This document shows, piece by piece, positions 38,785 through 46,558 of a DNA stretch of 50,993 nucleotides. The notes below the pieces were generated by a model. It searched no databases, was not told the DNA's origin, and was given only the letters and a program-made list of their open reading frames with translations. The DNA comes from Pseudomonadales bacterium (GTDB taxonomy: Bacteria > Pseudomonadota > Gammaproteobacteria > Pseudomonadales > Pseudohongiellaceae), in contig JALRBQ010000061.1 of assembly GCA_023257655.1 (NCBI GenBank), positions 1-50,993 of the forward strand, read 5' to 3'. The position numbers were made by a program, and so were the translations under genes. Positions within the stretch are counted from its first letter, which is position 1; each line of letters begins with the position of its first letter.

Positions 38785-38871
38785 GCAAAGGGGTGGTGAA
38801 AAATGGCGACGAGCCAGATTGCCGCAAACTCCATCGCTTTGCAATCCAGGGGTGTAGATGCTCCTACACGA

Positions 38872-39203
38872 TCAATCGCAGGGATAACGGCGGCGCAATC
38901 CGTCGAGTATCAACTCCTGCACCAGGGTCTCCGCCGTCGCCTGCTGGTGTCGAGCTTCCGCCCGCACCAGCGAGACCATCTCGTCCAGTGTCACCGGAGT
39001 GTCGGGCGCAGGGCAGAACAGCTGGGTGCCGGGGGACAGCTGTTGCTGGGCCTTTGTAGAAACCACCAGCATCTGCACAATGTCGCTGAAGCGCTGAATA
39101 AGGGCGATATTGCCTGGATTTCCGCCTCCAGCTCGGACCAGGTCATGGCCTGCAAGGACGTGGTGACGAGACAGGCAAGCAGGGCGAACAGGACTCGGGA
39201 CAT
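38872..39203 (-). pseudogene. Rap1a/Tai-like secreted protein, frameshifted
   Basis: The first frame encodes a signal peptide (MSRVLFALLACLVTTSLQA) and TWSELEAEIQ. Moving to the adjacent frame at about 39113 continues as GNIALIQRFSDIVQMLVVSTKAQQQ, ending in FCPAPDTPVTLDEMV...DGLRRRYPCD, a pattern like the Rap1a/Tai immunity-protein family (conserved CP and terminal PC). Reading CAGGGC instead of CAGGC at the junction restores one frame, so a single G lost from a run of three explains it. The gene is either freshly inactivated or a sequencing error. Intact, it would be a periplasmic protein of about 110 residues. Confidence 0.72.
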
Positions 39204-39207
39204 CGGT

Positions 39208-39254
39208 TTGCTTTAAAATTATTGTTTTACGATAATAGATTATTGTTTTACAAT
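39208..39254 (+). promoter_or_regulatory. Promoter with two tandem operators for DUF2975-HTH
   Basis: -35 TTGCTT (39208-39213), a 17-base spacer and -10 GATAAT (39231-39236). Two inverted repeats ATTGT-TTT-ACRAT lie at 39221-39233 and 39242-39254, 21 bases (two helical turns) apart, covering the spacer/-10 and the predicted transcription start. The second copy is a perfect palindrome; the first has one mismatch. They also lie in front of the divergent Rap1a-like gene. The small HTH regulator encoded at 39823 is the obvious candidate to bind here. Confidence 0.65.
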
Positions 39255-39283
39255 GTCAACCTTCTTCCTTTGGAGCCCGCCCC

Positions 39284-39820
39284 ATGGATAACAAGAACAA
39301 AATCCGCCGAGTGAGTGCCGCCCTGCGCTTCGCCTGTCTGGTCTATCTGATTTCCAGCCCGCTGCTGACGATCGCCGTGTGGCTCAACTTCGAGCAATTC
39401 GCTGCTGCCTCTGAACCGTTTTCGAATCTGCCACTGCACATGGAACTGATTGGTCCGCTTAATTTGTTCCTGGGTTTCCTCGTCAGCTGCGTACCGGCAG
39501 GCATACTGATGTACGGTGTCTGGCGTTTGCTGCTCTTGTTTGGCCTGTATCGGAACGGAGCCCTGTTTTCACCGGCAATAGCAAATCATATTCAGGTTTT
39601 TGCCGCGATGTTAATGCTCAAGGTTGTTACGTCACCGCTTGTCGATATTCTCCTGGGCCTGGTCCTCACAATGAATAATCCTGTGGGCGAACGCGGAATT
39701 AGCATCAGCATCGGCAGCAATGACTTGTCGGTGCTGTTTCTGAGCGGCGTGATGTTCGCGATCGCGTGGATCATGCGAGAAGGGCAACGACTGGCCGAAG
39801 AAAATGCGGAGTTCATCTGA
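39284..39820 (+). CDS. DUF2975 family membrane protein
   Basis: Inner-membrane protein of 178 residues with four transmembrane segments (about 15-32, 53-80, 101-126 and 143-162). LLLLFGLYRNGALFSPAIANHIQVFAAMLML and the C-terminal LSVLFLSGVMFAIAWIMREGQRLAEENAEFI, typical of DUF2975, are present. It precedes an HTH regulator by two bases, the standard two-gene arrangement of this family; the pair is thought to be a sensor/regulator unit, but the signal is unknown. Confidence 0.88.
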   Translation: MDNKNKIRRVSAALRFACLVYLISSPLLTIAVWLNFEQFAAASEPFSNLPLHMELIGPLNLFLGFLVSCVPAGILMYGVWRLLLLFGLYRNGALFSPAIANHIQVFAAMLMLKVVTSPLVDILLGLVLTMNNPVGERGISISIGSNDLSVLFLSGVMFAIAWIMREGQRLAEENAEFI

Positions 39821-39822
39821 TC

Positions 39823-40041
39823 ATGGCTATCGCCGTTAACCTCGACAGCATGCTCGTTCTACGGAAGAAGCGTTCAAAAGAGCTGGCGGAATACGTCGGA
39901 ATCACCGAACAGAATATCTCGTTGCTCAAGACTGGTCGGGTGAAGGGGATTCGCTTCAATACGCTGGAACGAATCTGCGAATTCCTGGAGTGTCAGCCGG
40001 GCGACATTCTTGCGCATGCACCTGACGAATCCGGATCCTGA
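39823..40041 (+). CDS. Small HTH (XRE/YozG-like) transcriptional regulator
   Basis: DNA-binding protein of 72 residues: MAIAVNLDSMLVLRKKRSKELAEYVGITEQNISLLKTGRVKGIRF holds a single helix-turn-helix, and NTLERICEFLECQPGDIL is the YozG-type tail. ATG 39823 follows the DUF2975 stop within two bases. It probably represses its own operon through the twin inverted repeats at 39221-39254. Confidence 0.9.
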   Translation: MAIAVNLDSMLVLRKKRSKELAEYVGITEQNISLLKTGRVKGIRFNTLERICEFLECQPGDILAHAPDESGS

Positions 40042-40087
40042 ACTCTGGTGGCTTCCTTCAATACAGGGAGACGCGAAGCGGTGCAGC

Positions 40088-40128
40088 AAAAAGAACAGAG
40101 GCAGCCCATGGCTGGATACTGCCCCTGT
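40088..40128 (-). terminator. Terminator of the cytochrome c peroxidase gene
   Basis: Ten-base stem ACAGAGGCAG / CTGCCCCTGT (one mismatch) around 14 bases, followed on the minus strand by TTCTTTTT. It starts 21 bases beyond the minus-strand stop and may also end the plus-strand HTH transcript. Confidence 0.6.
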
Positions 40129-40148
40129 TTAACGAGGAAGGGATTGGA

Positions 40149-41996
40149 TCATTCTACGATAAAGCGCAGTGGTTCCGAGTTGTAGCGCAGTGCCGTGGAG
40201 CCTGACTGGTAGCCGAAAAACACTTCGAACTCACCCCGCATCTGCCCAATTCCACCGGCGATGGCAAAGTTTTCAACCAAACCAAGCATGGCGATCGATT
40301 TCAGACGTGGCAACGTCGCCGTATCACCATTCCAGGGTTGATAAATGCCATCGGCGGTAAGTGCAAAATAGCGTCCGTTGCGAACGATGACGCAGAACAC
40401 ATCGGCTTGCTGTCCGACATCCACGGGATCCACTTCGATCCGGGCATTGAGCGCCAACGCTTCAGAAGCGAAGAACGACTCTGTCTCTGCAGTCGGGGTA
40501 GCACCAACAACGGCACCACTGAAGACGGCTGCTGTCGGTGTGCCGTCGCTATTAATGCCCGCAATCGTGGTTGCTACTGGTGATGACACCGCGACTTCTT
40601 CATTTGCAAGCGTAGGCCGGTCGAAGGGAAAACGCTCCTGGGCTACACGCGCGTCAGTCAGGCCGTTCACAAGAAAATCGATGAGTTGACCACGCCTGAC
40701 TGGATCATCACCAAAGACATTAATTTCATTAATCTCAAGATTGCTGTTCGGAATGCCGGACTGATCATCAGTAAATTGCACATGACCTGTTGCATTGGTG
40801 CCGGCGTTATAGAAATCGATGGCATCACTGACATCGGTAATCCAGCCCACATGCATCAGCGCCCGTCGCAAACCCACATTTCGCAGCGACGGTGTCTTGA
40901 AATCCCCGCGGTCGTTGTTACGACCGGTCACTTCGAACTCACCGAGATCTTCAGCTGACGGTCGCAGACCGATATTCCTGAAATTGTTGTCGCTGAACAG
41001 TGGCGGTCGATGGCAGTTGCCACAGGGCGTCTGCGTTCTGAACAAATCCCAGCCCGCAATCTGATCCGAAGTCATCGCATTGGCATCGCCAGCGACGAAT
41101 TGATCCCAGGGAGTGTCGTTGGGTACCAGCGTGCGCTCGTATGTAGCGATGGCCATCGCAATGCGCGCCGGTGTGATCTCCCCATCGGCGAAGGCTGCAG
41201 CGAACAATTGCGGATAGGTGGATCCTCCCTGTAAGGCGTCTTGCATGTCTGCTGGAATATTGCTGGCGAGTGCAAGTGGCGTCACGTCGGCGAGCTTGTC
41301 GACGACGTCTTGCCAGGTTCTTCCTGCCTGCGCCATCTCCACACTGCTCAGCAACGGGCCCAGTGCCTGATTTTCCAGTGCGCCCCCCGTGGCAATCACC
41401 ACCGTGCTGGCATCGAGCGGATCTACAAACTCGTCCTCCGCGCGACCATCCCAGAATAGGCGATCGGCGAACATCGCCGTCAAAAACGACGGCGTGGCCC
41501 GACCAGTAACCTGAGGCGTGTGACCGAACAGCGGATCATTCACAGGGCTGCCATCTGCATCCAGTGCCCTGATACCCGGCGAACCGGTAATGTCATCAGC
41601 TGTTCCGAAGATCCGGTCAAATCCTGGGTTCAGCGCGAGGCGGGTATCGGCTCCGCCTGCCGCCGGTTTGTGACAGGTGCCACATGCCACCGTGTCATCA
41701 CTGGATAACTGTTCGTCCCAGAATAAAATTTTGCCCAGGACCCGTTTGGCTTCCGTAATCGGGTTTTCTTCCGGTTCTGGTGCCGCTCCCAGAGCGCGGG
41801 CAGGAGGCGGATTTTTATTACCGCCATTCGGAGGCGGTGGGGGTGGGGGATTCTGTCCGTCCGCGCCGGGTGGTGGCGGATTCTGTCCCGCGCCATTCGG
41901 CGGCGGCGGATTGCGGCCTCCGTTCTGGGCGAACAGGGCGGAACTGACTCAACACAGGGTAATTGCGGCCGCGACTTTCAGTATTGTTCTACGCAT
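40149..41996 (-). pseudogene. Di-heme cytochrome c peroxidase (MauG/CcpA family), TGA in signal peptide
   Basis: From ATG 41996, preceded by AGGA at seven bases, the frame reads a signal peptide MRRTILKVAAAITLC, then TGA (codon 16, 41951-41949), then VSSALFAQ with a normal cleavage site. After this it is open for 600 codons. The mature part has a proline-rich linker with three QNPPPP-type repeats, heme motifs CGTCH (about codon 105) and CGNCH (about 325), and the peroxidase core (FWDGRAEDEFVDP, GDFKTPSLRNVGL, AYMHVG-like LMHVGWITD). Without readthrough only a leaderless product from GTG 41690, which cannot be exported or loaded with heme, would result. Either a recent nonsense mutation (for example TGG to TGA) or a sequence error. 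Confidence 0.8.
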
Positions 41997-42181
41997 TTCG
42001 TTGTCCTGATTTCTCTCTTGGTCGTTGGTAGCAGTAACGCATCCCCAGCGAATCGGTTTACTGGTCGCAGCACATTGGTTAGCTGGAGAAAATTGTGCAG
42101 AGGCTGGAACCGCAGTTCCCTGCAGTAGAAGTGAGAAATTGCAGTGCCCGGCAACGCGGGCAGCAGCGCAGGGCGCAGGAC

Positions 42182-42194
42182 CCTAACAGTTAGG
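42182..42194. other. Palindrome between the peroxidase and DUF6152 genes
   Basis: CCTAAC-A-GTTAGG, perfect over six bases each side, in the 233-base gap 41997-42229. It could be an operator or part of a short hairpin; the rest of the gap shows nothing recognisable. Confidence 0.3.
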
Positions 42195-42229
42195 ACAGGA
42201 ATGCGTCTTTAATAGTGTGTGCAGGTTAA

Positions 42230-42829
42230 TCAGAACCGGTCGAAATTGAAATCCTGCCCGCTGGCTTTGCAGCGTGGCGCGCATATTCCATCTGACGATT
42301 GATAGGCAGAGACTCGAACGGCGGGCTGACTGTCCAGAAATTCCCGGCTTAGCCCTGCCTTTACGATCCCGCTGCCGGCACCCCCTTCAATTTCCCAGAC
42401 GGTCAGTGTGCCGTCAGCATTCATTCCCTCGACAACCAGCAAGGAATGCGGATCCCTGAGTCGGTACTCGATGACCTTGCCTTCGATCGCGATCAGGTGG
42501 GAAGTGTCGAAGCCTGTCAGCCCATGATGTGCGAAGACGGCAGAGTTGCCAGTTGCGATAACAAGCACCAAAACCACCATCAGCATGAAAAGCACAAGCT
42601 GACCGAGCGTCTTTAGAAGCGATGATCGATGTGCAGCGAAAAAGCGCTGTTTCTCGTCATGTCTCGCGTTGATAAACATCGCCCAGGCTGCGGGGTCGCG
42701 TCGGTGCATAAGCAAGAATCGGCAGGCTTCGATTCGATGGCGCCACAATGTAGTAATCCATTCGCTCGACGCTAGCAATATCAGCATGGTCACCGCAATC
42801 AGGACAATGAATAGAATTCCGGATACCAT
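42230..42829 (-). CDS. Membrane-anchored DUF6152-like protein
   Basis: Protein of 199 residues from ATG 42829, which has GGGGAGA five bases upstream. Residues 1-25 and about 75-95 are transmembrane helices (SGILFIVLIAVTMLILLA, LVLFMLMVVLVLVIATG), separated by a charged cytoplasmic stretch (FLLMHRRDPAAWAMFINARHDEKQRFF). The remainder looks like a DUF6152 periplasmic domain: AHHGLTGFDTSHLIAIEGKVIEYRLRDPHS and VWEIEGGAGSGIVKAGLSREFL. DUF6152 proteins are usually single secreted domains, so the two-helix N-terminal part is an unusual fusion. Function unknown. Confidence 0.72.
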   Translation of the reverse strand: MVSGILFIVLIAVTMLILLASSEWITTLWRHRIEACRFLLMHRRDPAAWAMFINARHDEKQRFFAAHRSSLLKTLGQLVLFMLMVVLVLVIATGNSAVFAHHGLTGFDTSHLIAIEGKVIEYRLRDPHSLLVVEGMNADGTLTVWEIEGGAGSGIVKAGLSREFLDSQPAVRVSAYQSSDGICAPRCKASGQDFNFDRF

Positions 42830-42898
42830 GTGAGTCTCCCCTTGTTCAGTGTTCCTTGCAATAGTCCACAGGCGCGGCACTATTTGCGAGAATTTCAG

Positions 42899-43300
42899 TT
42901 ACTGGTCTTGCCTTACTCGTGACTTGATGTCGAGATATGCCTCCAGGACAAGGCGTTCTATGCCTGGTGCTGTTGAGACTTCATCCGGCTTTATCTTTAT
43001 GTGCCGCATCCATTTACCGGAGCCTTGCAGCAGGTGCTCGGGATCTCGCAACGACGAGCCCATGTAAAATCCCAAATTGACATGTGATCTAAACACATTC
43101 ACGTAGGCGAATGCAGCACCACCGACACAGGCCACAGGACAACCGTCATGAAGTATCTCGGTGACGTCGTCGCCGCAGTCGCGCAAGCGCCTGAAGCACT
43201 GTCGCGCGATCGCGTACAGGGCTGCTGGTTCGCCGTGTAACCATTCTTCAACCTGCGGATTGTGGGGCAGGGCTCCTGTCAGGGTAAAGAGTCGCGTCAT
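42899..43300 (-). CDS. DUF1801 domain protein
   Basis: Small protein of 133 residues from ATG 43300. HDGCPVACVGGAAFAYVNVFRSHVNLGFYMGSSLRDPEHLLQGSGKWMRHIKI is the YdhG/DUF1801-type fold. ATG 43300 shares ATGA with the stop codon of the VOC protein gene, so the two are translationally coupled. Function unknown; this fold is common in small stress-related proteins. Confidence 0.85.
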   Translation of the reverse strand: MTRLFTLTGALPHNPQVEEWLHGEPAALYAIARQCFRRLRDCGDDVTEILHDGCPVACVGGAAFAYVNVFRSHVNLGFYMGSSLRDPEHLLQGSGKWMRHIKIKPDEVSTAPGIERLVLEAYLDIKSRVRQDQ

Positions 43301-43641
43301 GAGATATGTGACTCCCACGGTTGCCCAATCCGCAAGCGATTACCATCGGGATCTGTCAGCTGAATTTCGCGCGCCCAGGGCTGTTCGATCACCTGGGCAT
43401 TGAACTCGGCGGCAATCGTATCGACATCATCCACATAATAGTAAAGCAGAGTATCGGGTCGGGCGTCGCCCCTATGCTCTGACAGATGCAGCGTAACATT
43501 ACCTTTGCGCAGAAAGGCATAGAGCGGTAACTCCGGTGCAAATCGATGTTGGCCGACGAGCTCGAAACCGAGTCGCGCATACCAACGCGCGGTTTGCAGA
43601 CCATCCGCCACATGTAGCACCGGAACGAGGCTTTCTGTCAT
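43297..43641 (-). CDS. Glyoxalase/bleomycin-resistance (VOC) family protein
   Basis: Protein of 114 residues from ATG 43641 (AAGGTG ten bases upstream); the frame is open to 43791 but that part is not family-like. Two beta-alpha-beta-beta-beta modules are visible: VPVLHVADGLQTARWYARLGFEL and ...LHLSEHRGDARPDTLLYYYVDDVDTIAAEF, ending IQLTDPDGNRLRIGQP. The pattern resembles bleomycin-binding-protein-like VOC members. It is coupled to the DUF1801 gene by an ATGA overlap. Confidence 0.88.
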   Translation of the reverse strand: MTESLVPVLHVADGLQTARWYARLGFELVGQHRFAPELPLYAFLRKGNVTLHLSEHRGDARPDTLLYYYVDDVDTIAAEFNAQVIEQPWAREIQLTDPDGNRLRIGQPWESHIS

Positions 43642-43699
43642 TGTTATTTTCACCTTCTGTATCCCGGCGCTGGAACAACGGATCTGCGCCGACTCAGTA

Positions 43700-44281
43700 T
43701 TATCTGTCTGATAGGCCTTTGCCGGCGAGAATACGCTCACGGCATTTTGCGATCCTCGACTCCCGGGTCTGTGCCTGTTTGGCGGCGGCAAAATGCAGGA
43801 GATAGCCGCGTTGCCGACCCGGTGTCAGTGCGGCGAAGGCCTGCTTGAGCTGGGAGTCGTGTTTGCAGGCCCGTTCCAACTCTACCGGAAACTCGAATTC
43901 CGACGTCGATTTGAACTGCACTTTCAGACCACCCTTCTCTACGTCGATAGCCGACTTCACACAGCGCTTCAGGTCGGCTTCCCGCCCGCGGACCTCTTCA
44001 AGGCTCGTGAAAACCGCCCGGCGTGCAGACTGGGAATTAACGCCAGGCGACTTCAGCAGGTGCTTCGGGTCCTTCACGAGCACATCCTTGGGAAACAGGA
44101 CAGCGCAAAATTCCTTGAAGTCCTGCAGGATGACAATATTGTTCCCCTGCCACGTGTAACAAGGCTTGCACCACTTCAATTCTTCCGTGAGTTCGCTGTC
44201 GAGCAGGAGGCCACGCAGGTGTTCGAATTCTGCGCGCCAGCTTGTCGCTCGCTTGATAAAGGCGTCGACTTTGGGGTTCAT
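43700..44281 (-). CDS. YdeI/OmpD-associated family protein
   Basis: Protein of 193 residues starting MNPKVDAFIKRATSWRAEFEHLR, with LKWCKPCYTWQGNNIVILQDFKEFCAVLFPKDVLVKDP, the YdeI family signature, and the C-terminal AFAALTPGRQRGYLLHFAAAKQAQTRESRIAKCRERI. E. coli YdeI has been linked to peptide resistance, but the mechanism is unknown. ATG 44281 is favoured over GTG 44290. Upstream in the DUF1801-VOC run on the same strand. Confidence 0.9.
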   Translation of the reverse strand: MNPKVDAFIKRATSWRAEFEHLRGLLLDSELTEELKWCKPCYTWQGNNIVILQDFKEFCAVLFPKDVLVKDPKHLLKSPGVNSQSARRAVFTSLEEVRGREADLKRCVKSAIDVEKGGLKVQFKSTSEFEFPVELERACKHDSQLKQAFAALTPGRQRGYLLHFAAAKQAQTRESRIAKCRERILAGKGLSDR

Positions 44282-44385
44282 CGGCTGCACTCGGGATCAT
44301 CTCGACGCGCATTTACGGGAACTCAAGTGTAGCGCCCTTGGATTTGCGGGTTCAACCGGCACTGAAGGCTTTCGTATCGTGTGGT

Positions 44386-45540
44386 TCAGTTTTGGCGAAA
44401 TGGCAGGTAACTCGCTGCACTCTCCTTGTACTGCTCGATGTGCGTTGCTTCTTCCTCGAGAAACCTGGCAATCGCCGCGCTGAAGCCGGGATCTTTGATC
44501 CAATGGTTAGAGTAGGTCGGGATGGGCTCAAATCCTCGCTGGATCTTGTGCTCGCCCTGGGCGCCGGAGTCGAACTGCCAAAGTCCGTGTTCAATCGAAT
44601 ACTCCTGTCCCTGATAATAACAAGTCTCAAAGTGCAGGAACCGGTAGTCCTGTTGGCTGCCCCAATAGCGGCCGTAGAGCGTTGTGGAATTCTTGAAGAA
44701 CAGCGCTGCCGCAATATCCCTGCCATCGCGCTGCGCCACATTCATGAACACCTGTTCCGGCATGTTTGCGGAAAGGAATTCGAAAAAGTCTGCGTGCAAA
44801 TAGCCCTGCATGCCTCGCATCATGTACGTGCTTTGATAGAACTCGTAGAAGCGGTGCCAGCGCGCAGGTTCAATCGCGGCGCCTTCGACGCGTTCAAAAG
44901 TAATACCGGCCTCAGCAACTTGCTGGCGCTCCTTGCGAATGTTCTTGCGCTTGCGGGAATTGAGTCCGCTCAGGAAGTGTTCGAAATCCCGATAATCCCT
45001 GTTATACCAATGAAACTGGCAGCCACGGCGAGGCAGCAGACCGATGGACGACAGGGACTCGTGCTGCTCCAGCGGTGGGAAGAGTACATGCCACGAGGAA
45101 CCTTGCAAGCGCCTTGCCTCAGCCTCGATGCGCTCCTGGATCAAGGCGATGACCGCGACGGTATCGGTGCCGGGCTTGATGAAATAGCGGCTGCCGACGC
45201 TGGGCGTAAACGGGATCGCGGTGACAAACTTCGGATAGTACCTATGGCCATGGGTCTGGTACGCATTGGCCCAGGACCAGTCGAAAACGTATTCCCCGTA
45301 GGAATTTGTTTTCAGGTAGAGCGGCATGACCGCAACCGGTTCGGTCTCGCCATTCCGGTTCGAGTGCACCAGCACATGATAGGGCTGCCACCCAGTACCT
45401 TGAGTGGTGCAGCCCGTACTCTCCAGTCCCCACAGAAACTCATAACGGGTGAAGGGATTCTCCGTCCCTGTCAGTCCGTTCCAGGTGTCTGCGCCAATCG
45501 TGGCGATGGAATCAGTGAAGCTGAGGTCGAATGTCTGCAT
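44386..45540 (-). CDS. FemAB/GNAT-type (DUF482) acyltransferase-like protein
   Basis: Protein of 384 residues from ATG 45540. The DUF482 features are NPFTRYEFLWGLESTGC, WSWANAYQTHGHRYYPKFVTAIPFTPSVGSR, the basic segment NSRKRKNIRKERQQVAEAG, and near the end SGAQGEHKIQRGFEPIPTYSNHWI. Two GNAT-like modules are implied. The family is often called a peptidoglycan-type aminoacyltransferase, but the substrate is unproven. Divergent from hexR with a 149-base gap. Confidence 0.88.
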   Translation of the reverse strand: MQTFDLSFTDSIATIGADTWNGLTGTENPFTRYEFLWGLESTGCTTQGTGWQPYHVLVHSNRNGETEPVAVMPLYLKTNSYGEYVFDWSWANAYQTHGHRYYPKFVTAIPFTPSVGSRYFIKPGTDTVAVIALIQERIEAEARRLQGSSWHVLFPPLEQHESLSSIGLLPRRGCQFHWYNRDYRDFEHFLSGLNSRKRKNIRKERQQVAEAGITFERVEGAAIEPARWHRFYEFYQSTYMMRGMQGYLHADFFEFLSANMPEQVFMNVAQRDGRDIAAALFFKNSTTLYGRYWGSQQDYRFLHFETCYYQGQEYSIEHGLWQFDSGAQGEHKIQRGFEPIPTYSNHWIKDPGFSAAIARFLEEEATHIEQYKESAASYLPFRQN

Positions 45541-45689
45541 GATGGTGTTGATAGTGCTGACTACGTGGACGGTACCTGATTGGATTTGTGACAGGCTGCT
45601 TCCGTGTGTAAAGCGGATGCAAGCCTCTGCCAAATTCAGTAGTATCGTGCCTACTTTTCCTTTCAGCTCACCAATTTAGCAGGTGCCTG

Positions 45690-46547
45690 GTGGATTCACC
45701 TAATCTCATTCGCCGAATCGCAGACAACCTGACCCGCTTGCGCAAGTCCGAGGCCAAGGTGGGCAGCTATGTGCTCGAACACGCCAATGACGTGATCAAC
45801 ATGCGCATCGTAGATCTCGCCAAGAATGCCGGGGTCAGCGAACCCACCGTGATCCGGTTCTGCCGGGCAGTGGGCCATGACGGTTTTCAGGCGTTCAAGA
45901 TGCAGCTCGCTCAACAGGTGAGCCTTGGCGGGGTCTACACCCAGTTCGCCGTGGATGACAAGGATACCGTCGAGGACCTGCGCAATAAGGTTTTTGATAC
46001 CACTGTCGGTTCATTGCTCACTGTGCGGGATGAGCTGGACCCTGTCGTGCTGGAGACGGCCATCAAGATCATCAGCAACGCCAACCGGGTGGAATTCTAT
46101 GGTTTCGGCGCGTCGGGTTCAGTGGCAGCCGACGCCCAGCACAAATTTTTCCGGCTGCAATTGTCCACGGCCGCGTACACCGATCCTCATATCCAGAACA
46201 TGTCGGCCATTTCATTGGGCAAGGATGATGTGGTGGTGGCGATCTCGCAATCCGGCCAGACCCGGGCATTGCTGCAGAGTGTCAGCCTCGCCATGGAGGC
46301 AGGGGCCACTGTGATCGGACTGGCTCCCCAGGGTACCCCGCTCAGCGAACAGTGCAGCATTCCGATCTATGTCAACATGGAAGAGGATCATCAGGCTTTC
46401 ACACCAGTGTCGTCCCGCATCGCCCATCTGGTGGTGATCGACGTATTGGCCACTGGTGTTGCCCGCAACCGCAAGCCGCTGCTGAAAGAACATCTCAAGC
46501 GACTCAACAAGAGCCAGAAAGCGCTGCGCACTCCCGGCTCGAACTAA
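45690..46547 (+). CDS. hexR: RpiR/MurR family transcriptional regulator HexR
   Basis: Repressor of 285 residues of central carbohydrate metabolism genes in gammaproteobacteria. The N-terminal HTH (MRIVDLAKNAGVSEPTVIRFCRAVGHDGFQAFKMQL) and C-terminal SIS sugar-isomerase domain (FYGFGASGSVAADAQHKFFRL, VVAISQSGQTRALLQSV) are intact; HexR responds to 2-keto-3-deoxy-6-phosphogluconate. GTG 45690 follows AGGT at five bases. Usual neighbours (zwf, edd) are absent; here it faces glmS, convergent with an 11-base gap. Confidence 0.9.
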   Translation: MDSPNLIRRIADNLTRLRKSEAKVGSYVLEHANDVINMRIVDLAKNAGVSEPTVIRFCRAVGHDGFQAFKMQLAQQVSLGGVYTQFAVDDKDTVEDLRNKVFDTTVGSLLTVRDELDPVVLETAIKIISNANRVEFYGFGASGSVAADAQHKFFRLQLSTAAYTDPHIQNMSAISLGKDDVVVAISQSGQTRALLQSVSLAMEAGATVIGLAPQGTPLSEQCSIPIYVNMEEDHQAFTPVSSRIAHLVVIDVLATGVARNRKPLLKEHLKRLNKSQKALRTPGSN

Positions 46548-46557
46548 ATCTGTTCGA
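46539..46557. terminator. Short hairpin at the hexR-glmS junction
   Basis: Inverted repeat TCGAAC-TAAATCT-GTTCGA spanning both stop-codon regions, followed by TTTA. It is too short to be sure, but could act as a terminator for both convergent genes. Confidence 0.3.
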
Positions 46558-46558
46558 T

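Noticed and set aside
41949..41951. Selenocysteine at the TGA in the peroxidase signal peptide
   Set aside because: The position is in a signal peptide, where selenocysteine has no role, and no SECIS-like hairpin follows.
41677..42009. Plus-strand open frame rich in glycine (GGGGGGG) over the start of the peroxidase gene
   Set aside because: It is the complement of the proline-rich linker of the minus-strand gene and has no ribosome-binding site or family features.
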